64,000 nucleotides of DNA, from positions 1,206,501 through 1,270,500 of the forward strand of contig JACKNY010000001.1 of the NCBI GenBank assembly GCA_024234615.1, written 5' to 3'. The notes beneath the pieces were generated by a model that made no database searches, was not told the DNA's origin, and worked only from the letters and a program-made list of their open reading frames with translations. The translations under genes and the position numbers were made by a program. Numbering within the stretch: position 1 is the first letter of the stretch; every line of letters begins with the position of its first letter. Source of the stretch: Pseudomonadales bacterium (GTDB lineage Bacteria; Pseudomonadota; Gammaproteobacteria; Pseudomonadales; IMCC2047). Shown here one piece after another: positions 44,453-53,461 of the stretch.

Positions 44453-45499
44453 TTAAATCACCGCAGGATCCATATAATCGCCCTGATTCAGCCCTTCGAT
44501 ATGTTCGACCTGAAAGTTACCAATGGCTTTTTCAACGGTTAAAGAGTTTGAGAACAAGGCGATATGGAAAAGTGCATCACCTTCATTCACCACGGGTAGA
44601 TTATTTCTGCCAATGATAATGCCGGTGACAGGTGAAACAACTTTGGTTTCATTTTCACCGACACTATCTGCAATTTTTCCAATCGTTTGCCCGGCAGTCA
44701 CGCGAGCGCCCAGAGCGACTTCAATTCTCAGCAAACCGGCTTGCGGGGCTCTAACCCACTGTGAAGAGCGTGCTTCGATAACCTTATGAACCTCAGTCTT
44801 TTTTCGCTGCGGCAGCATGTCTAGCGCGCGCATTACATTTAGCACACCTCTTACACCAGCGCGAATTGACAAATTATCGAAGCGTAAGCCTTCACCGGCT
44901 TCGTAGAGGAGCATCGAAAGCCCCTTCTCCATTGCATACTGGCGCAACGAGCCATCACGCAGGTTGGCGTTGATAATCACCGGCGCGGCAAAGGCTTTTG
45001 CCAGCCGGGCGCATTCGGGGTTGTCGAGATCAGCGCGTATGTGCGGTAGGTTTGCGCGATGGTTTGAGCCGGTATGCAGGTCAATGCCGTGCGTCGCCTT
45101 ATTGACAACTTCCTCGGCAAAAATACAGGCGACACGGGCGGCGAGCGAACCATGCTTGGAGCCTGGGAAAGAGCGATTTAAATCGCGCCGGTCAGGGAGG
45201 TAGCGGGTATGATTGAAAAACCCATAAATATTAACGATGGGTACACAGATAAGGGTACCGCGCAGGCTCTCAATGGCGCGTGTGTGACGCACCCGGCGTA
45301 TTATTTCGATACCATTAATTTCATCACCGTGAATGGCGGCGGAGATAAAAACTACCGGCCCCGGACGTTTGCCGTGGATGACATGAATGGGCATCGATAA
45401 AGGCGTGTAGGAGGACTGGCTCGGTAGTGGCAGAGCGAGCGTTGCTCTGGCGCCAGGCGCGATGGTTTCCCCGCAGATGGTAAAGGATGAGCGGGCCAT
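44453..45499 (-). CDS. succinylglutamate desuccinylase/aspartoacylase-family protein
   Basis: A 348-residue M14-like zinc deacylase. Zinc site motifs are AAIHGDEINGIE (His and Glu ligands) and IDLHTG (His); RDLNRSFPG carries the substrate arginines; YEAGEG supplies the catalytic Glu. A C-terminal beta domain with a lipoyl-like turn (SPVTGIIIG) follows. Related genes next to rimK are common in gammaproteobacteria, so its substrate may be a glutamylated or acylated product of RimK rather than succinylglutamate (inference). The start ATG 45499 lies 2 bases after the rimK stop. It is the last gene of the MscS-MgtE-Rim operon. Confidence 0.83.
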   Translation of the reverse strand: MARSSFTICGETIAPGARATLALPLPSQSSYTPLSMPIHVIHGKRPGPVVFISAAIHGDEINGIEIIRRVRHTRAIESLRGTLICVPIVNIYGFFNHTRYLPDRRDLNRSFPGSKHGSLAARVACIFAEEVVNKATHGIDLHTGSNHRANLPHIRADLDNPECARLAKAFAAPVIINANLRDGSLRQYAMEKGLSMLLYEAGEGLRFDNLSIRAGVRGVLNVMRALDMLPQRKKTEVHKVIEARSSQWVRAPQAGLLRIEVALGARVTAGQTIGKIADSVGENETKVVSPVTGIIIGRNNLPVVNEGDALFHIALFSNSLTVEKAIGNFQVEHIEGLNQGDYMDPAVI

Positions 45500-45500
45500 A

Positions 45501-46412
45501 CTAACCGATACCGCGAGTTTTGGTTTTGTTAGGACCGGCATTTTTTTCAATAAACTCGATGATCAGTCCGGCGATATCTTTTTGAGTTGCTTTTTCAATA
45601 CCTTCCAAACCAGGGGACGAGTTCACTTCCATTACCAGCGGGCCTCTGGAGGAGCGCAGCAAGTCTACGCCACAGACGTTAAGCCCCATCACCTTAGCCG
45701 CGTTTACTGCTGTACGGCGTTCGGTAGCGGTTAAGGTTACCAGTTGGGCTTTGCCGCCGCGATGAATGTTGGAGCGAAACTCGCCGGGGGGTGCTTGGCG
45801 TTGCATGGCCGCTATCACTTTGCCGCCAACCACAAAACACCTTATGTCAGAGCCCTTCGCTTCTTTTATAAACTCCTGTACCAGGATGTTGGATTTCAGC
45901 CCCATAAAGGCTTGAATGACACTTTCGGCAGCTTTTTTTGTTTCCGCCAAAACCACGCCGATACCCTGCGTGCCCTCAAGTAATTTAACTACGCAGGGAG
46001 CGCCGCCGACTTCACGAATCAAACCGTTAATATCATCCGGCGAGTGAGCAAAGGCAGTGGCGGGGATACCAATTTTTTTACGGGATAATAGTTGCAAAGA
46101 GCGCAATTTATCGCGAGAGCGGGAGATGGCGACGGACTCGTTAACACTATAGACCTGCATCATTTCAAACTGGCGCACGACGGCGGTGCCGTAAAAGGTG
46201 ACGGACGCGCCGATACGTGGAATGACAGCGTCAAAGTCACTCGATCCAAACTCTTCATCTTTATAGTGAATGCTGGGCTTACTCGAAGTGATATCCATAA
46301 AGCAGTGTAAGTGATCTAGCACTCGTACTTCGTGTCCACGCTCTCTGGCCGCTTCCATTAAGCGGCTCGTTGAATAGAGTGATTTTTTACGCGATAAAAT
46401 GGCAATGTTCAT
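45501..46412 (-). CDS. rimK: alpha-L-glutamate ligase
   Basis: A 303-residue ATP-grasp ligase with CVVKLLEGTQGIGVVLAE, the sequence FRSNIHRGGKA, and GVDLLRSSRGPLVMEVNSSPG. RimK adds glutamate residues to the C-terminus of ribosomal protein S6 and can make poly-alpha-glutamate. AGAGG precedes the ATG. It follows the RimB-like protease gene by 12 bases. Position between RimB and an AstE-like deacylase indicates a functional unit for protein or peptide glutamylation and its removal. Confidence 0.93.
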   Translation of the reverse strand: MNIAILSRKKSLYSTSRLMEAARERGHEVRVLDHLHCFMDITSSKPSIHYKDEEFGSSDFDAVIPRIGASVTFYGTAVVRQFEMMQVYSVNESVAISRSRDKLRSLQLLSRKKIGIPATAFAHSPDDINGLIREVGGAPCVVKLLEGTQGIGVVLAETKKAAESVIQAFMGLKSNILVQEFIKEAKGSDIRCFVVGGKVIAAMQRQAPPGEFRSNIHRGGKAQLVTLTATERRTAVNAAKVMGLNVCGVDLLRSSRGPLVMEVNSSPGLEGIEKATQKDIAGLIIEFIEKNAGPNKTKTRGIG

Positions 46413-46424
46413 TGGTTGTACCTC

Positions 46425-46910
46425 TTAAGTCTTTAAATCGGGATAAAGGTCGATAGCGTTATAATCGCCTAGGGTGAGAGAAACACCGGGATCAACCACA
46501 AATCGTCTTACTAGGGACTTACGACCAATCAGCATACGAAACCCCATTTCGTCACGGTTGCTTAAGGTTATTTCCGTTGGGAAATGGTAGGGGCCAAGCG
46601 CTAGGTTGGTGCTGATGACAATCCGCTGTTCGCTGACCCCGTTGGAGCTAGTTACCGGGCGTTCATCCACCATTCGCGCCTCACAGCAGATTTCAGGTTG
46701 GCGGTGACGTTGAATGGGGTGGACGACAAATCTAACCCATTGTTCTCCTTTGCGGGTAAAAGGTCTAATTTTAAAGGCATGCAAGGATGACGTTTTTGCG
46801 CCCGTATCTATCTTTGCGGCGATACCGGGTAAGCCTAGATCCGGCAGGCTGCACCATTCACGCCAGCCGATAATAAGTTTTGACTTGGTTTTTGTTGGTT
46901 TTTGCGTCAT
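46425..46910 (-). CDS. rimB: RimB-like retropepsin-fold protease (ATP-dependent zinc protease family)
   Basis: A 161-residue protein. AAKIDTGAKTSSLHA contains the Asp-Thr-Gly-Ala motif of retropepsin-like proteases, and RMLIGRKSLVRRFVVDPG matches the DUF785/RimB family. RimB is linked to RimK and thought to trim glutamate tails. ATG 46910 overlaps the MgtE stop as ATGA; the reading frame continues further upstream but that part is read in the other frame by MgtE and has no family likeness. Confidence 0.85.
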   Translation of the reverse strand: MTQKPTKTKSKLIIGWREWCSLPDLGLPGIAAKIDTGAKTSSLHAFKIRPFTRKGEQWVRFVVHPIQRHRQPEICCEARMVDERPVTSSNGVSEQRIVISTNLALGPYHFPTEITLSNRDEMGFRMLIGRKSLVRRFVVDPGVSLTLGDYNAIDLYPDLKT

Positions 46911-48214
46911 AGAAATCGCATTAGTAGTGTGGCTATACCCAGAAATGAAAAGAATCCTGCAACGTCGGTGACAGTCGTCAGAATAATGGATGAAGATTGT
47001 GCCGGATCCTGTCCTAGGCGCACCAGTGCGATGGGTACTACCGCGCCAGCAAAACCAGCGGCAACCATTGCCAGTACCATTGAAAGACAGATGACCGCTA
47101 CCAGGCCGAGTGAGCCGCTCCAAACATATACACCTAAACCGCAGGTTAAAGCAATACAAAGGCCGTTTAGGAAGCCGACACGGACTTCTTTGAACATGAC
47201 AATTAACCAGTGACGAATGGTGATTTCGCGTAATGCCAGGCCGCGCATGGTTACTGCCAGCGCCTGTGCTCCGGCGTTACCGGATTGGCCGGCGACCACG
47301 GGAAGCAGGATTGCCAGCGCGGTAAACTGCGCTATGGTGTTTTCGAATAGGCCGACGACTGACGCCGCCAGAAATGCGGTGAGCAGGTTAATTTGCAACC
47401 AGGGCATGCGTTTTTTAACTGCAAACAGCGGGCTGGATAAAGCTCTTTCTTCACGACTCACACCCACCATGGCCTGAATGTCGGAAGCGCTGTCTTCTTG
47501 CGCGGTTTGGATCAGGCTGGCGTGCACGATAACGCCAAGCAGCACACCATTGATATCCACCACCGGCAGGTCTAACAAGGCATGTTTGGCGAGGGCGTCG
47601 GCGACCTCTTCATGGGTGGCTAACACCTGTACGGTGGCACGCACGCGTGAAGATAGGCTATCGAGCGTCGCCGAAGGGTCCGCTAATGCCAAATCCTGCA
47701 ATAGCACTCGCGCAGTGATACGGCCGTCCGAGTCAACGATAAACAGCGAGCGCGCCGTTTTCATTTTGGTTCGGCGCAGAGCGTTCAGCGTTTCCTCCAC
47801 CCGCATGCTGCCACGGTAGGAGGGCACGCGTGTATCCATAATGCGCCCGGCAGAATTTTCCGGATAAGACATGAGGCGGGTTATTTCGTTACGCGTTGCC
47901 GTATCCAACAATTCAAGATGCTCCTGACGTGCTTTTTCAGCCATCTGGAATAGAATTCTTACCGCGTTATCCGGAGCGATTTCTGTCAACACCTGAGTTG
48001 CCAAGGTTTTTGGCAACAGAGTGGTCAGTGTCGCTGCGACTCGGGGAACGAGTTTGCTCCATACCGGCGCCAGCACTTGCGCTGGTTGCTCCTTGAGTGC
48101 GGGTAATATGTCAGTAGCCGCCATAGATTCCAAGTAGATCGCCGCATCAACAGGATAGTCCTGTAAAAAGTGGCGGTTCAAAACTTCAACTACTTCCGAG
48201 ATTTCTGAGGCCAT
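46907..48214 (-). CDS. mgtE: MgtE-family magnesium transporter
   Basis: A 435-residue transporter: an N-terminal helical superhelix (to about 130), a CBS pair (about 140-250) and five membrane helices. The pore signature GQSGNAGAQALAVTMRGLAL and the C-terminal PIALVRLGQDPAQSSSI then TTVTDV are those of MgtE, which admits magnesium and is closed by magnesium bound between the N and CBS domains. GGAGG precedes the ATG, and TGATG couples it to the upstream CBS gene. Downstream it overlaps rimB. Confidence 0.92.
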   Translation of the reverse strand: MASEISEVVEVLNRHFLQDYPVDAAIYLESMAATDILPALKEQPAQVLAPVWSKLVPRVAATLTTLLPKTLATQVLTEIAPDNAVRILFQMAEKARQEHLELLDTATRNEITRLMSYPENSAGRIMDTRVPSYRGSMRVEETLNALRRTKMKTARSLFIVDSDGRITARVLLQDLALADPSATLDSLSSRVRATVQVLATHEEVADALAKHALLDLPVVDINGVLLGVIVHASLIQTAQEDSASDIQAMVGVSREERALSSPLFAVKKRMPWLQINLLTAFLAASVVGLFENTIAQFTALAILLPVVAGQSGNAGAQALAVTMRGLALREITIRHWLIVMFKEVRVGFLNGLCIALTCGLGVYVWSGSLGLVAVICLSMVLAMVAAGFAGAVVPIALVRLGQDPAQSSSIILTTVTDVAGFFSFLGIATLLMRFL

Positions 48215-49095
48215 CAGCCATTGCCTCCCATATCGTTATCCGTGCGTGGTGAACTTGGCAGTGTTTTCTCCTGAATTTCTGAAACACCTGAAATGACATG
48301 CAGTAAACCGGTTAAGGAAACAATAAAGGCTTTTCCCATGTGCGCCACCAGTGAAAATTTCAGGTTCTTGTCGCTGGGGTGGGAGGATTTGATCATGCCA
48401 GCCCGCAGTGCGCTGTGCGTGAGTGCACCGAGCATAATGTTGTTGTGATCGATTACCGGTAAGGTCGGGAACTGTGTCCAACCTTGGTGATTTTCCACCT
48501 CCCAAAGTGTCGCCCGCGTCGGCAGCGCCTCAATGTCGGTATTGAGCAATTCAGCAAGTTTTTGCCCGCCGTCGCTGGTCAGTAGTCGTTCCACCTCAAC
48601 CAGCCCCACCAGATGACGGCGGTTATCGACAACTATCACAACACCGCCCAGATGACTCTTTTGCCGTTTCACCAAATCCAAACAATGGTCAACTGAACTG
48701 TCAGTAGTAAAGTAGGGGATAGCGGTATCCATCCAGGCGCCAACGGTGCTGAGCGGGTAGTTCAGTTTGCGAGCGAAGCTTTTGGCGATGGCATCCGGCA
48801 TGTGTTTCAGCACAGCACCGCGCTGTTCGTTTGCCATCAGGCGTAATAAGGTTTCTGCTTCGTTAGCAGGTAGGTTGCGCAGGATATTTGCCGACATTTT
48901 TTCCGGCAACAATGACAAGGCGCGAGCGGCGGGCCAGCTTGCCATGTGTTCGACCACGGGCACGAGCAGGGCGATGGGTGTTTGCTTGTAGAAGTCGACC
49001 AGTTGCTCTGCGGGAAATTCCTGCAAAATAGATGCCGCCGCCTTGGGCTGGTGTTCGAGGAACGCCAGGCTCAGGAAGTTGGCGTTATTCATCAT
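48214..49095 (-). CDS. MgtE N-domain plus CBS protein without membrane part
   Basis: About 293 residues with an MgtE_N-like helical repeat (PEKMSANILRNLPANEAETL, residues about 60-110) and a CBS pair (about 125-240), then a short hydrophobic segment (FIVSLTGLLHVISGV) but no MgtE pore. It lies directly before the complete MgtE and is coupled to it. It may form mixed dimers with MgtE or act as a stand-alone sensor. ATG 49095 (or the next codon) lies within the end of the MscS gene and has GAGG upstream. Confidence 0.75.
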   Translation of the reverse strand: MMNNANFLSLAFLEHQPKAAASILQEFPAEQLVDFYKQTPIALLVPVVEHMASWPAARALSLLPEKMSANILRNLPANEAETLLRLMANEQRGAVLKHMPDAIAKSFARKLNYPLSTVGAWMDTAIPYFTTDSSVDHCLDLVKRQKSHLGGVVIVVDNRRHLVGLVEVERLLTSDGGQKLAELLNTDIEALPTRATLWEVENHQGWTQFPTLPVIDHNNIMLGALTHSALRAGMIKSSHPSDKNLKFSLVAHMGKAFIVSLTGLLHVISGVSEIQEKTLPSSPRTDNDMGGNG

Positions 49096-49924
49096 CGGTA
49101 TCCTCAACCAGCACCACCAGGGGTTGTTCCTGGTAAAGCTTGGCCGGAATGGATATACGTCCTTCCGGGGTGTTGAGAATTACGGAAGTAGCGGAAATTG
49201 CCAGCACGGTGCCTTCCCACTCGCCGATACGAATTTTTTGGGCGGGTTCAACCAGTTCTTTAATATAGTGTGAAGCAATCAGGTTGCTGACGAGCGTGCG
49301 TGCGCCAATGCCAAAGGCCAGGGCAAATCCGGTTAAGAGGGCTGCCGTTGAAACGCCCAGCATGGTCGTAATAAAGGTGACATCAATGCCAATCTGATCA
49401 ATGCCGATAATGAGCGCCGTGACAAAGGTAATAGCTTGCGCCAGCCGACTGATAATCTCAGCTTCCGCGAGTTCGCCGGAATGCGCGGCAGCGAGAGTGA
49501 CATCCTTGACCAAGGAGCTGAGGACGTAACCGAAGAGTATGATCAAGCCACCGGTAATGATAGAGGGAAGATATTCAACAATACGTTCCAGCCACGAAGC
49601 GATACCTGCCAAACCGGCAATACGCAGGGCCGCCGTGGTAAAAATAAATAGAGTGATCCAGAACAGCACCCCGCCGACCAGGCGTGTCACACCGCTGGAA
49701 AAACGCACAACGGCTCTGGTGCGGCCAGTCAAAAGTCGCTCTAAAAAATGATTCATGAGGTTGAGGAATTTGATAGCGGCAAGGCGGATGAGGCGTGCCA
49801 CCAGCCAGCCCGCAAAAAGCAGTATTACTGCGCCAGCAATACTGGGTAGATTTTCGATAACCTCATTGCTCGAAGTGAGAATCGTATTCTTAAACTGCTC
49901 TGAGAATTCTGTCGCGCTTGGCAT
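49085..49924 (-). CDS. small mechanosensitive-channel (MscS-family) protein
   Basis: A 279-residue MscS-like protein with four or five N-terminal helices and the pore-plus-beta domain (TMLGVSTAALLTGFALAFGIG, then RTLVSNLIASHYI and IRIGEWEGTVLAISATSVIL). It lacks the large C-terminal alpha/beta vestibule of E. coli MscS, ending soon after the beta domain. It may gate a conductance under membrane tension. GGAG precedes the ATG. It heads the operon that continues with the CBS protein and MgtE, which suggests a link between turgor and magnesium. Confidence 0.85.
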   Translation of the reverse strand: MPSATEFSEQFKNTILTSSNEVIENLPSIAGAVILLFAGWLVARLIRLAAIKFLNLMNHFLERLLTGRTRAVVRFSSGVTRLVGGVLFWITLFIFTTAALRIAGLAGIASWLERIVEYLPSIITGGLIILFGYVLSSLVKDVTLAAAHSGELAEAEIISRLAQAITFVTALIIGIDQIGIDVTFITTMLGVSTAALLTGFALAFGIGARTLVSNLIASHYIKELVEPAQKIRIGEWEGTVLAISATSVILNTPEGRISIPAKLYQEQPLVVLVEDTDDE

Positions 49925-50159
49925 GATGTTTCTCCAAAATAAAGTGAGCCAGGAAGAGATTAGCTGCCTATTTAGCGATGGTTTTTTGGAATTTCAATCA
50001 ATCGACGCATAGCTCATAGTACCCGAATTCTGGGTATTTACGCCAACTGTGTTTGGTCGGTATTCCATTTTATCCAGTGTCGATATGGTAAAGACTGAAT
50101 TCAATATATAACGGATCTGTCCATAAAATCGGATCAGGTTGAGCGTCAATCTTGTGGCA

Positions 50160-50774
50160 TCAAACGTCCGGTTTTTGGCTTGGCACATGCCTCAGTAGTC
50201 GGCTTATTCCTTCGCGTACGCGTTGCTGACGAACTGCTGGTGAGAGGTTGAGATCAATGTTTGCCTGTAGTGCACCACGCCATAAGATTTTTTCCGTCAT
50301 AGCGTCCAAAATGGCGATGACAATAGTGCCTTTTTCAAAACGACTTGATGTTTGAAAAGAAGGCGTCAATTTAAACTGCTTGAGGATATCGGTGGCAGTC
50401 ACAGTTTTTCCGAGCACGACAACAGCGACCAAGCCATATTGAGCAAGATTTCTATTGTTGGGAAATTGATATGTCCTCGCGGCTAGGTAGCTTTGTATCT
50501 CCTGCTGTAAAAAGAGCCGGGTTTCCTCTGGGTTTTCGCGGTTGTCGTTATGGAAAAAAACAACATCAGAGTGCCAATAAAAACTTGATTTTGGTTCAAG
50601 CCAGAAGTCGGGTTGACTGAAGGCAATGGCCATGGATTCGGAAAGTGCGTCGGAATCGACGGCATTGGATGAACAGCCGGAGCCGATGAAAAGTATCGCA
50701 AGCATAAACGGCAGGTGATACAGGGCTTTGTGAAAAGAACTAAACATTTTCCGGTAAGCGCTACGTTGTTTCAT
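50160..50774 (-). CDS. lipoprotein of the DUF4136-like type
   Basis: A 204-residue protein with a lipoprotein signal peptide ending in the lipobox IGSGC (Cys34). The mature part contains SFYWHSDVVFFHNDN and a C-terminal GTIVIAILDAMTEKILWRGAL, a pattern resembling DUF4136 lipoproteins (a conserved region ending in a W-R-G motif). Function unknown. AGGAAA precedes the ATG. It lies 62 bases after the Na/Pi cotransporter gene on the same strand. The 235 bases that follow (49925-50159) show nothing assignable. Confidence 0.65.
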   Translation of the reverse strand: MKQRSAYRKMFSSFHKALYHLPFMLAILFIGSGCSSNAVDSDALSESMAIAFSQPDFWLEPKSSFYWHSDVVFFHNDNRENPEETRLFLQQEIQSYLAARTYQFPNNRNLAQYGLVAVVVLGKTVTATDILKQFKLTPSFQTSSRFEKGTIVIAILDAMTEKILWRGALQANIDLNLSPAVRQQRVREGISRLLRHVPSQKPDV

Positions 50775-50836
50775 AGATGTTTCCTGTTAGTGTCGCTATT
50801 AGTCGACTCTGCTCTGAACAGGATATCGACTGGGGT

Positions 50837-52501
50837 TTAGTTTTTGTGGGGAAGTTCATCTTTCAGGTTTGGTGCTTCAAGTGCTTCTGTTCCCGGTTTT
50901 CGCAACTGTAATAGTATTTGTATATAACCCCAAGCCTTCACATAATGTCGAATCATTCGGCGTAAAGCGCCTAATTTTTTTAGTAAATCATCCATGGTTT
51001 GGGTGGGCACTCGTTGTTCGCGGACGCCCTCTATAACAAATTGAATGGTTGTCGCAAAATGCTGCTCAAACACAGCGAGTTTTTGTTCGACGCCATTATT
51101 CGGGAAATCGACTCCTGGTTTTTCGCTACAGGTATTGATGATAGTTGTGACTTCTGATTCGAGCTGGGAGATGATCTCCCGCTCGGCTGTCGCTAAGGAT
51201 AATTTTAATATCTGTAGCTCTGAAAATTCCTCGATATTATCCAGACAGATGGAGAGTTCCAGGTTAGTATGAATGACGTTTTGGAAGGCGGTCGCAATGT
51301 CCGGCGATAGTTGTTGTTGCGAACATTCAACCACGTAATTGTTGATCGCTGAAATCAAACTGTATAAGTTGGCGATAGGTTCATTGGATACGTTGATACC
51401 CCTGTGCATGTTGAAGATCTGAAATCTTAGTTCGGCCAATACGCGCTGCTGATCCAAAATTGCAGCGTTGAGCGCCAGATCGGGCATGGAAATAATGTTC
51501 TTATCCAAGTATTGCGGCTTTATCGTCTGTGACTCGCTAGGGGTGAATAGCGTTAATAACCATCGACTCAGTCTCGGCTCAAGTGGAATCATCAGAGCGA
51601 CACCCAGTAGATTAAAAACGGTGTGAAATAATGCCAGAGAAATAGCGGCGTCTGGCTCCAGGTTGAGTGCCTGCTGTAACCACTGCACCAGCACCAGGAA
51701 AAAACTCAGTAAAGTCAGCGCCACCAGTGCCGTAATAAGGTTAAATATCATATGCGCAACGGCAACTCTGCGTGCATTTGCGGTTGCCTTGAGCACTGCA
51801 ATAATGGCAGTGATGGTAGTGCCGACATTAGCGCCAATAACGGCCGCCGCTCCGGCGGCGAGAGGTAATAGGTCAGTGGATACAGCGGTCAAGACAATGG
51901 CCATGGCGGCGCTGGAGGACTGCATGGCGGCGGTCAATGCCAAGCCAAGCAAAACCATTGCTAGCATACCCCAGGCATCATTTTGTACCAGGCTGGAAAG
52001 GTCGACCATCTGTTCGATATGAACGAAAGCGTTTTGTAATATCTGTATGCCTAAAAATAATAATCCCAAACCGGCTAATGCGCCACCGAGAGATTTGGCG
52101 CGGGCATCGGTGCCAAATAAGTGTAGGATGGCACCGATACCAATGGCTGGTAGTGCTGCGGCATCAATTTTAAATTTAAATCCGATCAGTGCGACAATCC
52201 AGGCGGTCATGGTGGTCCCGACATTGCTGCCGAAGATAATCCATAAGGAGCGCGACAGGTCTAATAATCCGGCATTAATGAAACCAATAATGGCCACCGT
52301 CACGGCGCTGGAGGACTGGACAATGGCGGTCAGCGTGAAACCGGAGATAAAGGAGCGGAACTTCGTGACTGTCCAGGTGGCAAGAACGTGCTGTAGCTTG
52401 CCACCGCCAGCTAACTTTAGTCCTTCGGTCAGCAGCCACATGCCGAGCAGAAATAAGCCGAGGCCACCAAAAAGTTGTGACACTGCATTCCAGGTCAACA
52501 T
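50837..52501 (-). CDS. Na+/phosphate cotransporter (NptA/YjbB family)
   Basis: A 554-residue inner-membrane protein. Two inverted repeats carry the QSSSA motifs (TAIVQSSSAVTVAIIGF and TAAMQSSSAAMAIVLTAV), each followed by an N-V-G-T-T segment, the hallmark of PF02690 transporters. The C-terminal 200 residues are a PhoU-like helical domain. It moves inorganic phosphate with sodium; bacterial members often act in efflux. It starts 9 bases after the MscS stop, so the two are cotranscribed. Confidence 0.88.
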   Translation of the reverse strand: MLTWNAVSQLFGGLGLFLLGMWLLTEGLKLAGGGKLQHVLATWTVTKFRSFISGFTLTAIVQSSSAVTVAIIGFINAGLLDLSRSLWIIFGSNVGTTMTAWIVALIGFKFKIDAAALPAIGIGAILHLFGTDARAKSLGGALAGLGLLFLGIQILQNAFVHIEQMVDLSSLVQNDAWGMLAMVLLGLALTAAMQSSSAAMAIVLTAVSTDLLPLAAGAAAVIGANVGTTITAIIAVLKATANARRVAVAHMIFNLITALVALTLLSFFLVLVQWLQQALNLEPDAAISLALFHTVFNLLGVALMIPLEPRLSRWLLTLFTPSESQTIKPQYLDKNIISMPDLALNAAILDQQRVLAELRFQIFNMHRGINVSNEPIANLYSLISAINNYVVECSQQQLSPDIATAFQNVIHTNLELSICLDNIEEFSELQILKLSLATAEREIISQLESEVTTIINTCSEKPGVDFPNNGVEQKLAVFEQHFATTIQFVIEGVREQRVPTQTMDDLLKKLGALRRMIRHYVKAWGYIQILLQLRKPGTEALEAPNLKDELPHKN

Positions 52502-52510
52502 GCTAACAGC

Positions 52511-53389
52511 CTAGTGTGGGGTGCCATTATCGGATGACGCGGAGTGCTGGTTTTTCTCGCCGACCTGAAAAATGGGGAGTGGGTCTGTCTTAGAACCGCT
52601 GTAAAGCGATAGATGGGGAAAGGGGATTTCTATACCGTGAGTATTGAAGGTGGATTTAATGGCAATCATTAAATCGCTTTTAAGCTCCCGGAATAACTCG
52701 CGTCGCCCCCAAACCGAGAGCTGCAAATCAACCGATGAGCTACCAAAGTTTGTCACCGTGCAGAAAGGTTGCGGTTCCTCCATACAGCGTGGTTCGCTAT
52801 TGACCAGTTCCAGCAATAGCCTGATCACCTGAGATAAATCTTCGCGGTAGGCAACACCCACTACAAGGTCGATACGCCGCACCGGGAATTTAGTCAGGTT
52901 AATGAACTTACTTTTAATCAACAGCTCGTTTGGAATACGCACATACAGATTATCCGGCGTGCGTAATTTGACGGATAACAGGTCAATACTGATGACCTCG
53001 CCGGTGTCGCCGTCGACGCGCAGGACATCGCCTAACTCGAAGGGTTTTTCACCCAGTAAAAATAAACCGCTGATCAGGTTTGATGCGGAAGTCTGCGAAG
53101 CAAAACCCAATGCTACCGTCAGAATCCCTGCGGCGCCGAGTAGCACGGATATTTTAAAACCGAGTTGGTGAATGGCAGTAGCAAAAAATAAAGTGAACAC
53201 GGTATAAAATATCAAGCGTCCGAACAGGGAGAGATGGTGTGCGCTTAATTTAAAGGCGGCGGCCCGTTTGAAAAATCGAGCACTTAGTTTTGCTGCGACC
53301 CAGCCGATGACCAGCATAGCGATTGCTCTTAGCACAGCAATTAGGCTAATCGCCTCCTCTACATTTGGGACAGTTACTATGTCATTCAT
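52511..53389 (-). CDS. MscS-family mechanosensitive channel
   Basis: A 292-residue protein with three N-terminal helices, the pore helix GAAGILTVALGFASQTSASN, the beta domain (FELGDVLRVDGDTGEVISID) and the C-terminal alpha/beta region (IDLVVGVAYREDL, then GIEIPFPHLSLY). This is the complete MscS layout. It releases solutes on hypo-osmotic shock. The start is ATG 53389; a TTG two codons earlier is in frame. It lies between a DUF432 protein and the Na/Pi cotransporter gene, all on one strand. Confidence 0.92.
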   Translation of the reverse strand: MNDIVTVPNVEEAISLIAVLRAIAMLVIGWVAAKLSARFFKRAAAFKLSAHHLSLFGRLIFYTVFTLFFATAIHQLGFKISVLLGAAGILTVALGFASQTSASNLISGLFLLGEKPFELGDVLRVDGDTGEVISIDLLSVKLRTPDNLYVRIPNELLIKSKFINLTKFPVRRIDLVVGVAYREDLSQVIRLLLELVNSEPRCMEEPQPFCTVTNFGSSSVDLQLSVWGRRELFRELKSDLMIAIKSTFNTHGIEIPFPHLSLYSGSKTDPLPIFQVGEKNQHSASSDNGTPH

Positions 53390-53461
53390 TCTCAAAATAC
53401 CAGTAGTTGAAAGATGTTACTGCGTGTCTGTTCTGCAATTACTCTATTTTAGCGCGCACTG

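Noticed and set aside
46911..47159. N-terminal extension of the RimB-like protein
   Set aside because: It is the other frame of the MgtE 3' end, with odd Cys/Arg/Gly composition; ATG 46910 forms a normal ATGA overlap.
49994..50188. 64-codon minus-strand frame downstream of the lipoprotein gene
   Set aside because: No ribosome site, no recognisable domain, and partial overlap with the lipoprotein 3' end.
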